Assembly: GCA_022559845.1 (NCBI GenBank)
Contig: CM040128.1
Location: 78,927,247-78,991,246, forward strand
Length of the DNA: 64,000 bases
DNA from: Amorphophallus konjac
Lineage: Eukaryota > Streptophyta > Magnoliopsida > Alismatales > Araceae
Direction of reading: 5' to 3'
The first letter of the stretch is position 1. Each line of letters begins with the position of its first letter. Below the pieces are notes generated by a model. That model saw only the letters and a program-made list of their open reading frames with translations. It did no database searches and was not told where the DNA came from. Shown here one piece after another: positions 11,797 to 22,443 of the stretch. A program made the translations under genes and the position numbers.

Positions 11797-12825
11797 TTAA
11801 ATGACTAGACCATGCCGGATGCAACCGGGGTGAGGAGACGAGCTGTGAACGTGGGCATGGGAGGTGATGTCCCCATCATACTCCCGGGGTGCGGAGAACT
11901 CGACTCCGTCGAGTAAGTGTCCTTCCCTCCTTGGAGGGTGTAGAAGTGGTACTGCCCTCAAGTCTTCCGAACGAGACCGATCCATCCACCTGCCGAGATA
12001 GCGCTCGTATACCTTGCTCCTGGTGGTAGTGACATGTTCATCCAATATTCGTTCAATGCGCTCACGCTGGGCTCTCTTGGCTGGTGGACTCTCCTCACGG
12101 GTGGGTGCTCTCTCAACGGAGGGAATAGGCTCAATATCCTCACTAGGTACCACCGTGGGTCCCTTGTATGGCACTAGGTCGGCGACACTGAATGTGGGAC
12201 TTACCCCATATTCCTCGGGGAGATCTAACTCATAGGCATTTGCACCAATGCGCCTCAGGACCTGGAAGGGACCAGCCCCACGTGGCCTCAATTTGGAGAT
12301 GGCTCCCGGGGAGAGCCTCTCCATCCTTACCATCACAAAGTCACCCTCATGGAATTCTTGGTGACGTCGATGAGAGTCGGCTCGCCTTTTATAAGTCACA
12401 TTCTTCTTGCTAATGTGCTTGCGGATCTCTTTATGCAATGTTGTGAATGCAGACATTCTAGGGGTGATGGGTGGACCTGGGCAACCAAAAGTAGACCTAT
12501 CGTGCAATGATGCAGTGTAGACTTTGGTTAGCCTAGGTGGGCCGGGGCAACCGTAGGTGGCCCTATCATGCAAATTGGTGATAAATATTGGGGGACCCGG
12601 ATATCCGTAGATGCCTTTGACATGCTTAAGACCCATGATGAATGACGGTGGACCATTACATCCGAACATGGACCACTCATACTTTTTACTTGACATGTGG
12701 GTGATATGAATGAATGGACCCAACATAGTGTTCATGCCAAGTGGTGTGGTAAGCCTAGACACATGCATGTTTTTCCAAGGGTGACTTCCATGTGTATAGG
12801 TGTGGGACAACCTTTGAACTCCCAT
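11797..12825 (-). CDS. E1 ORF2: integrase C-terminal domain and decayed chromodomain
   Basis: 342 codons. Residues about 54-119 hold four copies of a short motif ending GPP (FGCNGPP, YGYPGPP, YGCPGPP, FGCPGPP) spaced 18-22 residues. Residues 156-222 match the integrase C-terminal barrel of Ty3/gypsy elements (EFHEGDFVMVRM, RGAGPFQVLRRIGANAY, FSVADLVPY). Residues about 256-292 look like a chromodomain (RIERILDEHV, RYLGRW), but the EDTW-type aromatic block seen in E3 is lost (EDLRA). There is no integrase core. The stop lies inside the 3' LTR, as known for some chromoviruses. The start codon is uncertain, and the frame overlaps the end of ORF1 by 94 bp in another register. Confidence 0.75.
   Translation of the reverse strand: MGVQRLSHTYTHGSHPWKNMHVSRLTTPLGMNTMLGPFIHITHMSSKKYEWSMFGCNGPPSFIMGLKHVKGIYGYPGPPIFITNLHDRATYGCPGPPRLTKVYTASLHDRSTFGCPGPPITPRMSAFTTLHKEIRKHISKKNVTYKRRADSHRRHQEFHEGDFVMVRMERLSPGAISKLRPRGAGPFQVLRRIGANAYELDLPEEYGVSPTFSVADLVPYKGPTVVPSEDIEPIPSVERAPTREESPPAKRAQRERIERILDEHVTTTRSKVYERYLGRWMDRSRSEDLRAVPLLHPPRREGHLLDGVEFSAPREYDGDITSHAHVHSSSPHPGCIRHGLVI
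11898..11914. repeat. 17-bp palindrome beside the E1 polypurine end
   Basis: ACTCGAC, three bases, GTCGAGT: seven perfect paired bases on each side. The same palindrome is at 20004-20020 in E2 and 49513-49529 in E3, always about 20 bp inside the 3' LTR border. Confidence 0.8.
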
Positions 12826-14144
12826 TGGAAAGGATCGAATGGATCTAAGAAGGTGGTCATCATGGGGTGGAGCACAACCTTATTACCTAGGGATATGTGG
12901 CCCAAGGTCATGGCTCCCAAGGTGTAACCCGGGTCTAGGATGGGGTGGATTGGGTCAAACATGGTGGGTTGGGTTAGGGAAAGGTGGGTGGTGGATAAGG
13001 TGGTTGGGTCACATAGGGGTCTAGGCTCCCATAGGAAGGGATCAAAGGGGTAGTGGAAAGGTCTTCCTAGAGGGTGGCACTCTATGTCTTCAAGGTACCC
13101 AAACGGTGAGTCATCCTCCTCCAAGATAATTGGGCCAAGGTCTCTAGTGGGTTGGCCAATTAAAGCAATTGGAATCTTGATGGGTCGGAAGTGGGCCAAG
13201 ATTGGTTTCTCATCCTTGGGGAGAAAGAGGAGGATTTCACTCGTATAATGGCTACTAGTGTAGATGGAGGTGATGGAACCGGTGGCGGGGTAAGCTAGGA
13301 AGGGTCCACTAGAGTAGATGGGGCTAGACTCCAATGGTCTTATGGCTAGCATATTGGTCAGGTAGACTTGCCATTGTAAACAGTCCACTAGGTCCCCTAA
13401 GCCTTCCACAAAGTAGGAGGTTTGAAGTGTGACATGGGAAGACCGGGTGGGCATAATTTGGACTTGATATGCCAAGGGTGAGAGGTAAGGTGGTGAGCTA
13501 GGAATGGTGGGGCCTTGCTTAAGCCATTGGAGTATGGACTCATTCATGGTTAGGGTGTGCGGCTCATGAGGACCCGAACTAGGAGAGGTGGGTGGAAGTG
13601 GGGGGTCTAGGATGTTCTCTATGGTGGGAGGTGAATCCGGATTGGCATCCATCTCCACTTGGGTAGGAGTGTGGGCCACAACTTCCAAGGATAATGGGGT
13701 AGGATAGTCTATGGTGGGTGGAGTGATAATGGTCAGTGCATGGTACTCTCGGGGTGGTGAACATGGGTGGACTTGGGTTGGGCTTGGTCGGGGAAGTTCA
13801 TGGGTGGGAGTTGGGTTCGGGGGTGAAAGATCGGTTGGTTGAAGAGGTTTGGGTTGGGGTGCGTAGATCTTTCTAAGATCGGCCCTCATTTCATCCCAAG
13901 ATTCAAGGGGTGCTTCCCCTTTGGCTTCTCTCAAACCTACAATGTTCTCCCATTCTTTCCTAGCTTGGCGCCAAAGCAAACTCTTGGCATAGTTGACTTG
14001 GACAAGCCCTGACAGGGTAAACCTCCCAAAGTGTTGGTCTATGGACTTCTCCCATTCTAGATATATGCTAGGGCGGGATCCATCAAACACAAAGACTTCT
14101 AATGGGCCTAAGAGTGGCGAATATGCCATGTATGAGGTAGTCAT
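12732..14144 (-). CDS. gag: E1 ORF1: gag-like protein with an unrecognised conserved region
   Basis: The open frame extends up to 14237, but that ATG lies in the LTR. The ATG at 14144 is a more likely start. Numbering from 14237, residues 50-127 fit the gypsy gag fold (YLEWEKSIDQHF, ESWDEMRADLRKIY). A Pro-rich spacer follows to about 230. Residues about 234-345 match the unknown region also found in E2 and E3 (GSITS...EILLFLP), and FLDPFDPF stands at about 463-470. No CCHC zinc knuckle and no protease motif are present. The protein probably packages its own RNA with enzymes from a complete relative. Confidence 0.75.
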   Translation of the reverse strand: MTTSYMAYSPLLGPLEVFVFDGSRPSIYLEWEKSIDQHFGRFTLSGLVQVNYAKSLLWRQARKEWENIVGLREAKGEAPLESWDEMRADLRKIYAPQPKPLQPTDLSPPNPTPTHELPRPSPTQVHPCSPPREYHALTIITPPTIDYPTPLSLEVVAHTPTQVEMDANPDSPPTIENILDPPLPPTSPSSGPHEPHTLTMNESILQWLKQGPTIPSSPPYLSPLAYQVQIMPTRSSHVTLQTSYFVEGLGDLVDCLQWQVYLTNMLAIRPLESSPIYSSGPFLAYPATGSITSIYTSSHYTSEILLFLPKDEKPILAHFRPIKIPIALIGQPTRDLGPIILEEDDSPFGYLEDIECHPLGRPFHYPFDPFLWEPRPLCDPTTLSTTHLSLTQPTMFDPIHPILDPGYTLGAMTLGHISLGNKVVLHPMMTTFLDPFDPFQWEFKGCPTPIHMEVTLGKTCMCLGLPHHLA

Positions 14145-14210
14145 GATAGTGGACAAGGGTGATGCATGCAATGGCCCTGGGACAAGACTTAGTAGAGAGA
14201 AGTCTAGAAC

Positions 14211-14224
14211 TTGCTCCGATACCA
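14211..14224 (-). promoter_or_regulatory. E1 primer-binding site
   Basis: The minus strand reads TGGTATCGGAGCAA two bases after the LTR end. The usual plant site complementary to initiator tRNA-Met starts TGGTATCAGAGC. One base differs. This fixes the element's orientation. Confidence 0.85.
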
Positions 14225-14226
14225 AT

Positions 14227-16969
14227 TGATGTGACACAACCTAGGACGTAAACAAACAAGCACAATCGCAATCAAACGGACCGATGTCGACGACTGCTCA
14301 CCCGTTGCTCACCAAGACCCGGGGTAACTTGGCAATGCCAAGGTGAGGTTGAGGGGTTGGGCCCTTTCTGGTAGAGGGCCAGCAAGGCCAAGATTTGAAT
14401 CCCAAAGGTTGTGGATGCCCAATTCAATGGGGCCGACAAAGTGCCAAAGGCACCGGGTTACTCTCTCTTCCCACGGTGATCACTCAAAGCAACGGGGCTT
14501 GAGGATCGAGCTCTCACTCTCACGGCCAGCGGAACTATGAACTAATATTGAAAGAACAAGCATGAATTAGAGCAAGGTTATAGAGCACTTACTCGACCGG
14601 TTTGAAGAAACCGGTCCCGCTCGGAGACGAGGGCGAGCGGGGAAGCGTGGGTTCCCCACACGCCGCGCCGGGGTAGCTTGACCTGATCAAATCAAATTAC
14701 AACACTACACCTCTCGCAGGAGGGGGATCTTGGGGTGGGGGTTAATGGATTACAATCAAACTACCTCCACGCAGGGAGGGGCCTTCAGCCGGCCAAGCGG
14801 GGTGGGGAAAACTAGGGCTAAAACGATGATGAAGTGAAGATGCCGAATCTGCCTTCTCTCGGCAATTGTGGATAGACAGTCGGTACTGTGGCTGCAGAAC
14901 TTGATCAAGAATTTTTCCGAGGGCGAGACTAGTGAGGAAATCTTCGTTACTGGAACTGGAGTGCCTCTGAATTTTTCCGAATTCTTCTGGGGTCGCTGCT
15001 GGCCTGGGCAGGAGCTCGAACAGGGTCGCTGATTCCCGGACTGACAGCAACTGGTTACTAACAGCAGGAAGAAGAGGTTGCCCCGGCCGCTCCCGAACTC
15101 CAAATCAGGTGCCGCCAGAACCGTTGGAACCATGGACGGGTCCTCTTTGCAGCAGAACAAACGGGGATGCCAAACGATGCCGGAGAAGAACAGTGGATCC
15201 AGAAGAGTGAGGGGAGGTCGGTGCAGACTGTGGGGAAGTAGAGTCGCACTGTCGAGGAATAAAATTGATAACTTCTGCTAACGGATGCCGAACGGCATTC
15301 CGCTTCTTGATTTCGAAAGTAGACAGGAAGGAGAAGAACTTTGTAGAAGAGCTCGTGGCCTGGTTCCTCTGGGTTCATCGTGGTGAAGCTTTTTCTCCGG
15401 CTCAGAACCTCTACAGGGGGCAGATCGGCGCAGTAACAGCAGGTTGCAGAGGATGTACCGGCAGCTCCCGAACTCGGAATCGAACACCGTCAGAGTCGTT
15501 GGAATCGTGGATGAATTCTCTTCGCAGAAAAACTAAAGGAGAGGCCAGACGATGTTGGAGAAGACCATGGAACTCTGAACACTGTTGACTGGTCGGAGCA
15601 GACTGTGGGTAGCAGGACTGCGAAGTTGAGGGAGAAAATTGGTAACTCCTGCTACCGGATGCCAAACGGGGTTCTACTTTTTGATTCTGAAAGTAGACAG
15701 GGAGAGGTAGAACTTTGTAGAAGAACCCTTGGCCTGATTCTTCCGAGGTTTGGCGTGGTGAAGCTTCCTCTCCGACTCAGGACCTCTGCAGGGACACCTC
15801 TGCGCAGTCGGGGAAGAATGGACCTCCAAAGCAGCATCAATCTCCGATGGGGATGAAACCACAACCGTTGAGAAGAGGACAGGCAGACGCTTCCGTGGAT
15901 GCCTCTTGAGCCTTAAGATTCTCTGGGATGTGGTCGGGGTCACCTCTGCAAACTGCTACTCTTCTGTTGCCAGCGAACTGAAAACTGAAGGTTGAAGATG
16001 GTGGGGGGAAATGGGGTATATGGGAGGGGAAATGGGGGTGGTTGAGTGTGGGAGTGACCTCTGGTTGTAAGGGGGTCTTGGAGGGGGTGTTCTAAGGTGT
16101 GGGAGGGGGAGAATAAGGTCTGGAAGGGGGTCCAACAGATGGTGGGAGTGGGGGCTGCGAATTTGGTTGGAATGGAGAGAGGGAAAGGATATTTGAAAAT
16201 AGGTTTAAGGGTGGGGTTAATTTTTGGTCTTGGGGGATGGGAAGAGGTGTGTGGGGAAGGTAATAGGTGCTTGGGGTAGTGGGAAGGGTGCTTGGAAAGT
16301 GGGAGGGGTAGTTGGGGGTTGGATGGTGAGGAGAGGATTGGTGGAGGGGGTCTTGGGAAGGGGAGGAGTATTGATGAGGGTTGTGGGGAATGGGAAGAGG
16401 CTTAAATGGGGTAGGTGGGGAGTGGAGGTGGTTGGGAAGGGAGGAGAGAGAAGAAAATTCGAATTTGGGTGTGGAGGAGAGAGAAAGTGGAGTGAAAAAG
16501 AGAGATTAAGAGAGGGATGGGTGGGATTCTCTCCCTAAGGCTTCTCACCTCACTAATGGATTCACTCCACCATAAAAATAAAGATAGAACTCACAAAATG
16601 GCAATTTTTCATTGATTGATTCATTAAGTTGAAATGGGGGGGAATGGGGTCCTATATATAGGAAACCCACATTTCTACAAAAGTCCCTGACAATTGACTC
16701 AATGACAAATAACCGAGGGGGTAGGGGAGAGCCCTTGGGCCAAGCCCAATGAATTGGGCCCAATAGCTAACTAGACAACCTAATGACACTCAAACTTATG
16801 AAAATGAACACAAGACCTAGGAACATGACTCAAATAAAAGGGAAAATACATCAAATGACTCAAATAAAAATTACATAGGACTCAAAATTAAATGACTAGA
16901 CCATGCCGGATGCAACCGGGGTGAGGAGACGAGCTGTGAACGTGGGCATGGGAGGTGATGTCCCCATCA
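14227..16969 (-). repeat. E1 5' LTR (right copy on +)
   Basis: 2743 bp, nearly identical to the left LTR. The short TTCATTCATT run near 16620 has fewer repeats than in the left copy. As the 5' LTR it carries the active promoter position (TATA-like box at about 16651-16662). Confidence 0.95.
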
Positions 16970-17445
16970 ATAACGCCCACTCATGAGGGCGCCATTTAAT
17001 GGAAATTCTTATTTTTGAAAGATATTGGGTAGAGGCGACTGGTGGACGGCCACTGTATTTTGAATGAGCGCTCTGGCAGACAGGCGCTATTTCTTTGCGT
17101 ATATTGGGGAAATCAACGCTGTCAGGTAATTATGGGCACGTCATTCAAAGGTCATTAAGGAACAACGATAGTGTGAAGGGCGCTATTTAAGGAATAAACG
17201 ATAATGCACTGAGGCGCAGTGTGGTTTGGGTTCATTTTTAATTTTTTTTAATGCACTGAAAAGGTTAAGAGGAGCAGTGAAATAATAACGACAGCTTTTG
17301 AGGTCGTTGTACAGAACAACGACATCTTATGGAGGCATTGTTTCAGGATTTTTTATTATTGTTGTTCTAAGACGTGTTGAAGCTAAAAGGAGTTAGCGGC
17401 TATGAGGAAGGCGCAGTTTAGAGAAAGTCGCTATTTCTTATAGAG
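16970..17445. repeat. Type-A dyad array (continues 9085-9127)
   Basis: Repeated short inverted pairs such as AACGAC (17287-17292) and GTCGTT (17303-17308) with a 10-base spacer, and GAGCGCTC with GGCGCTATT near 17067-17093. GGCGCTATTT-like words recur about every 60-100 bp. No ORF is seen. Confidence 0.65.
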
Positions 17446-17649
17446 TCTGTTTGTTTGAACAGAATCAAGGGGTTTTGAGCATTTGATCATTATTAAACAC
17501 TTTCATTGGCTCAATTAAGGAAAAATTTCTTTATTCATTGAAAGGAAGTAATCATCACATGCTTAATGAGCTACCTTAGGCCTCAAATTCCTAAGAGCTA
17601 TTACATACGTCTTCCATTGCTCTTTATCTTCTTCCACCCGTTCCGTGGG
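17446..17649. other. Non-coding stretch before the second antisense ORF
   Basis: AT-rich, with no repeat or ORF that I recognise. It is probably the 3' flank of the antisense ORF that ends at 17650. Confidence 0.4.
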
Positions 17650-17825
17650 CTAATGTAACTTGCTGACCCGCCATAGTGCTTGAATGGTCTTGGTTTCCTC
17701 TTCGTCGCCACTTGAGCCCAATTCACTCTTCTTGATTGGTGGAAGATGAGAAGCCTCATCAAAGAGATGGCGGGGAAGGCCGAGTTGTGAGAGGCACCGA
17801 TGAGAGTTGTAAAGAACGAACTCGG

Positions 17826-19983
17826 TGATGCGGGACGGGACCACGGACACAACAAGCTCGCGATCGTCCCTTAACGAGGGAAGCGTCGGATGTGCGCGGT
17901 TGAGAAATCGGCAATGAGCTAGGGTGGTCGGCTCTCTTTTGCGCCCGGATCGGGTCACGGGACGGCTTCGCTCTCTCTCGCAGCAGTGATATTATAAATT
18001 GAAGGCGAGCTAGGTATCCCTACGCATGCTCTCTAGCAGCGGCATATAAAGCATATAACGAATTAAGCTAATGCCAAGTGTAAGGGTGAAGGCGATACCT
18101 CCACGCTCTCGGCGTGGCGAAGACGGCACCCGGCCGAAGCTCGTACTCCCGAGAACTTAGTACATTATGTTTACAGCAGTACAAATAAGCCCACTCCACG
18201 CAGGGAGGTAAAGGGCGACACAAGTGGGCCCGGGAGGACCAAGTTCGGGTTGACGGGCGGTTTCGGGCAATGCTTCGGCTTCACGCGTACTCGTGCTAGT
18301 GTGGGCCCACGTGTTGACCGGAGGGGTCGTGTGGGGCCTGATGACTCCTCTATTGTGGAGACACCTGGAAAGCGCTCCCCTGGGATGGCGAGCTGCTGGA
18401 ACGACCGCCGGACGCCGGGCGGCCCTCGGACGACGCTCGCGGGAACTCGGCCACGAATCTGAAAATTCTGTTTGCAGGCGCGCGACTTGGAGAAAACTGC
18501 TGCTGCGATCAGCCCCGTCGTCGGAATGTGACGAGGTTAGCGCCATTGGAAAGCTGACTCAGAATACTTCGACGTAGGGGTCTTCAAAAAAAATAATCAG
18601 ATCTGTATTTCTGATCATGTATTTTACAAGCTTGCTGGAATCTGGCCAGAACTGCAGGGGAAGGTTCTGACTTCTCTGAAGATCGACATTGACCGGGGAG
18701 AAGACCTCCGAATCTGGAAATAATCTCTTCAGCAAAGTTGAAGATCTATGAGAGAGGAATCCGGGACTATTTTTGGTTTTCTGATTGGAGACGAAATGGA
18801 TTTTCTGGGATTTCTTTACTAGACCTGGGTCGGATCTGGGAAACTGTGGACAGACTGTTCTTGGGAACTTGGACGAAATTTGAAAAATACTTAGAGGGTG
18901 AACCAAAAATTAAGAAAATTCCTGGTGGTAGAGGGATGTGGACAGAGATCCCAGTAAATTTGGGCGACCCAACATAAATCAAAAGATAGTTAGAATGGGG
19001 TAAACGCAGAGCTGGTGAACAGTAAACAGAACCAGGACAGATCTGGAACTTGGACTTGGAAAAAAATAAAGAAATAGCTAAAGGATGAATTTTGACGTGA
19101 GTGTTTTTGTGGGGATAAGGGTTCTAGAGGGGAACCAACCCTGAAAGTTTTAGCTTCAGAAGAAGAAGGGAGTGATAGCAGGAATTCGGAGAAGAAGGGT
19201 CTATCCTGAGTGGACAGAACACCGAAACCGTTGGCGACGACGCGTCGGCGGCGAGACGATGGCGGCGGCGATCACCGGAGTTGCTTCAGATGCTGGAGGG
19301 GATCAAGGGGGAGGGGATTACACTCTAGAAAGGGGGCTGGAGGTGGAGGAACCAGGGAGAGAGAGGGGAGGGGTGCAAATCTCACTTGGGGGCAAATGCC
19401 TATTTTCTCTTCATTAATTCCTTCAATATGAAAAATACAACCTTATATAGGATGCCAACCAAACTCAACCTCAACCCTTGGATCTAGGGGTTTGGATTGA
19501 ATGGCTGGGATACAATGTGAATCACACATTTAATACATTAGTTTTAATCTAATTTGACCATACTTATTCAACCTTGGACTAGATCCATTCAAACACCACC
19601 TAACTAGCCTAATAAGGCCAAAAGAGGGGGCGCCCCCTTCATGGGCCTCTCTTGGGCCTAGGCTGGTCCAAGGGCAGCCAACCCAATCCACACCCATGCT
19701 TGGTCCATGGGTTCTCCCATCTAGATAGCCCATGAGAGGGAGTGGCCCAATTGGGCCTTAAATGGCTCTTATGGTCCATAAGGGTGGCATAAGGTCCAAT
19801 ATGATAATCACTCCTAATGGACTCTACCTAGTAATGGACTTGACATAACAAATGGACCATTGGCTTGATATAAGCCTTACAAGGAGCCCAAAAGAAAGAA
19901 ATTACACAATTACAATCTTATACAAGCCATAACACACAAATACACTTCACCCGTGTATAGAAATCGCCTTTGATGCCCCATCA
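17826..19983 (-). repeat. E2 3' LTR (left copy on +)
   Basis: 2158 bp. A TATA-like box on the minus strand (CTATATAAGG) lies at about 19440-19449. It shares patches with the E3 LTR, such as GGCGTGGCGAAGAC and ACTCCACG(C/T)AGGGAGG. Confidence 0.95.
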
Positions 19984-20360
19984 ATTCTCCCCGGGTGGGA
20001 GGAACTCGACCCCGTCGAGTAGGGGTATGGCTGCTCCGGTACTCCGGCGGATCTGTCACCGTGCTAAGTAGCGCGGGTATGCTCCACTCCAAGTGATCGG
20101 CACCTGCTCATTCCATATATACTCGATATGCGCACTGCTATGGCTAAAGGTTGTCACTCCGAAGGGGCACTCTCAAAAGGAAGGAAACAGCTCGAAGACT
20201 CACTAGGAATCACCGCTGAGTCCCTATAGGTGACTGATCCGGATATAGAAGTAAAACCGATCCCATACTCATCGAGTGAGTCGACTCGCTTCACACTCAT
20301 AAGAGAACGACACGAGCTTGCACAAGACACATGCAGACTCACCATGCACTGACACATGAA
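19984..20360 (-). pseudogene. E2 polypurine end and remains of integrase tail/chromodomain
   Basis: The minus strand reads CCCGGGGAGAA directly before the LTR, the likely polypurine tract. Upstream, around 20040-20140, a frame gives EYIWNEQVPITWSGAYPRY, matching the E3 chromodomain start. At 20154-20280 another frame gives DEYGIGFTSISGSV, matching the end of the integrase C-terminal domain. Frames are broken, and most of the domain upstream is lost. The 17-bp palindrome is at 20004-20020. Confidence 0.65.
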
Positions 20361-20450
20361 TGAAAATCACACAAACAATCGACTCAAAATCACCACACAA
20401 ACAAACCACACAAAGAAAACACACCGACTCATCTATGATCCTAGACATAC

Positions 20451-22133
20451 CTAATGTTTGTCAGACCCGTACATGGATGACGGCGGACCAGGACACCCGA
20501 ATATGTGCCATACATGCATTTGACGTAACTGGAGGTTGACGTCATGGGGAACTCCTAGACATACTACGATGCACCAATCATGGACATTGGGCTTGGATGC
20601 GGGAAGTCCGGGAGGTGCGGGTGGTTTAGAGGGATCGGGGAAATCAAAGTCTTCCTTACCCCCGAGGGATGGTTCGGACCTATGGCTATGTGGAGTTTGC
20701 TTGGCCCGAATGGAAAAGGTGGGATAGTGAACTCCGCGGAAGAAGGGTAACGAGTATGAAAACTCGGGAGGGTCACTAGTGAAGGGGTCAAAAGGGTCGA
20801 AGAAGGTGTGACCCCATGAAGTGGGCTCCAACATGACATGGTCCCAATCGTGAAATTCTTGAAGGTGCGGGTGGTCACCTTCCTCCGTCATGGTAGATGG
20901 GACCGTGTATAGGAAATATGACTCCTCCCTCGGAAGCAAAGTCATGAAGTCGGGCTCATCCGGTAGCGGGAGAAGTAGAAGAACCTCCGTGGTGACACAA
21001 CCCACGGTGCACTCGGAGGTAATGGACCCTATGGCCGGATGGGTGAAGCTAAGACTAGCGGGTTGGTCAAAGCCTCGGGCCAAAAGATGCGTCAACTCCC
21101 ATTGTGAATCTAATCCCATGACAAGATCATCCAACGTATCAACATGGTGACGAGATCGAAATGTGGTATGGAATGAGTTGACCGGCACTAAAGGTAAGGT
21201 GGGGTCCATGGACGGGAAGGGATGTGGGACCAAGCCATCCTTGAGCCATCTAAGAAGTGGCTCGGCTATGTAAAGTGTTCCCGTAAGAAACACGGGTGGC
21301 TCGGACTTTGGTAGTTCCCACTTTGATGGTTTCGAATGAAGACCGGAGGTAGATAACAATGGAGCATCCATGGGTGGTGGAGTAGCTTGTGTCATTTCCC
21401 ACCAATCCGAAATCATTTTCTTTATTTCCTCTAAGGAGCGGGTTGGAGGAGGGACCTTGGGGTGGACTAGCTCCTTAACTCTCGGCTCGGGTGTGGGCCT
21501 CGGCTCGGTTATAAGCGGGACTTCCACTCGGTTGGAGGTGCTTGAGTGGGTTGGGATGGGAGTGCCAAGGGGAGGTTGGTTGGTGGTGCATGGGCGGGCC
21601 ACTAGATTGGGGTCACTTTGGTGGGTTTGGACGGCGGTGAAGGGGTGGGATTGGGTAGAGGTGTGGCCCACTTGATTGTGGGTGAGTTGGTGGGGTTGGT
21701 GAGTGGAATGACCTCCGTGGTTGGAGGTAGGTGGGCGGGGAACGTAGGCCCTCCTAAGCACTCTCTTCATTTCCCACCATGACTCGATGGGCCTTAGATT
21801 CCTATCCTCCCTCCAATATTTGATGTCCCTCCAAGTTGCAGCGGCTTCACCAAAAAGTCACCTTTTGGCAACATCGACTTGCATGGGCCCGTACATGATG
21901 TACACCTCGAAGTAATCATCCATAATGGCTTCCCATTCTAGATAGACACTCGGGTCATCGGACCCGTAGAAATCCCGGGTTTCGGGTCTCGTGGGGTGGT
22001 TCGGGTGGTCCTTCCATTTGAGATAGTATCGCCACCATCCGGGAGTTTGGGACTCCATGGGACACGGGGAAACTAGTGGGTGGCCATGCCAACACTCGGA
22101 CCAAAACACTAGACACGACACTAAGTAATGCAA
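20451..22133 (-). pseudogene. gag: E2 ORF1: gag-like protein with the shared unknown region, one internal stop
   Basis: The N-terminal part (22133-21858) has the gag block VYLEWEAIMDDYFEVY. One stop at 21858-21860 follows, and the same frame continues with a TW and ESWWEMKRVLRRAYVP block, the usual end of a gypsy gag domain. Numbering from 21770, a Pro/Thr/His-rich spacer runs to about 150. Residues 157-350 carry the unknown region (PPVFLTGTLYIAEPLLRWLK, LDDLVMGLDSQW, GSITSECTVGCVTTEVLL, FFDPFDPF). The end has FGCPGPP. No zinc knuckle, protease or RT is present. Confidence 0.75.
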
Positions 22134-22428
22134 AGTTGGAATGCACTAACTAATGCACACTAAGGACCCTAGACGTAAACCAAGACTCGGTACGGGGCGG
22201 AGACAATCGACCCGAAGGTCACTCGCACAAGTGTGCGGCCTTCCCGATAGGCGTAACCTAACGGTCGGACAACACCTTTTTATATACCGAGTAAAGGGAT
22301 GTATGCGACCCAAAAATGACTCTTTTTGTTGTTTTAAAAATGTGATGATCCTAAACACGACTTAGACCGACTAATGACTACATGACACTCTTTTTCTTTT
22401 TGAATGCAAACACCCTAGACTCAACCTC

Positions 22429-22440
22429 GCTCTGATACCA
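22429..22440 (-). promoter_or_regulatory. E2 primer-binding site
   Basis: The minus strand reads TGGTATCAGAGC, the exact plant initiator tRNA-Met site, three bases from the LTR end at 22444. Confidence 0.92.
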
Positions 22441-22443
22441 AAT

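Larger units (their letters stand above)
9128..11878 (-). repeat. E1 3' LTR (left copy on +)
   Basis: 2751 bp, TGATG...CATCA on +. On the coding strand it starts at 11878. A TATA-like box (CCTATATATAGG) at about 11561-11572 lies some 310 bp inside. The G-rich block and the 360-bp internal repeat are listed separately. The integrase/chromodomain frame runs about 80 bp into this LTR. Confidence 0.95.
9128..16969 (-). mobile_element. Complete non-autonomous LTR retrotransposon E1 (chromovirus-derived)
   Basis: Two long direct repeats (9128-11878 and 14227-16969) start TGATG and end CATCA. The five bases ATAAC stand before the left LTR (9123-9127) and after the right one (16970-16974), so the insertion is intact. 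The primer site next to the right LTR shows that the element reads on the minus strand. The internal part is only 2348 bp and encodes a gag-like product and an integrase tail with a chromodomain. Protease, RT, RNase H and the integrase core are missing. The LTRs differ only by scattered bases and small indels, so the insertion is fairly young. Confidence 0.95.
1..17445 (+). mobile_element. Ty3/gypsy element of the Tat lineage, incomplete at the window edge and interrupted by E1
   Basis: The element enters from the left with its LTR, gag and most of protease outside the window. Pol reads on + to 4082. A long 3' untranslated region follows with tandem repeats and an antisense PMD gene, an arrangement known for Tat/Ogre-type elements. 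The second, archaeal-type RNase H between RNase H and integrase is diagnostic of the Tat lineage. Element E1 (9128-16969) is inserted in it, and the same dyad-rich sequence resumes at 16975. No 3' LTR could be fixed, so the right limit is a guess based on where this sequence style ends. Many stops and frameshifts show that it is dead. Confidence 0.6.

Noticed and set aside
18293..18577. Plus-strand ORFs repeated in both E2 LTRs, and a similar 129-codon ORF in both E3 LTRs (47706, 52447)
   Set aside because: They are antisense to the element, repeat only because the LTRs are copies, and E2/E3 similarity here is at DNA level without a protein pattern.
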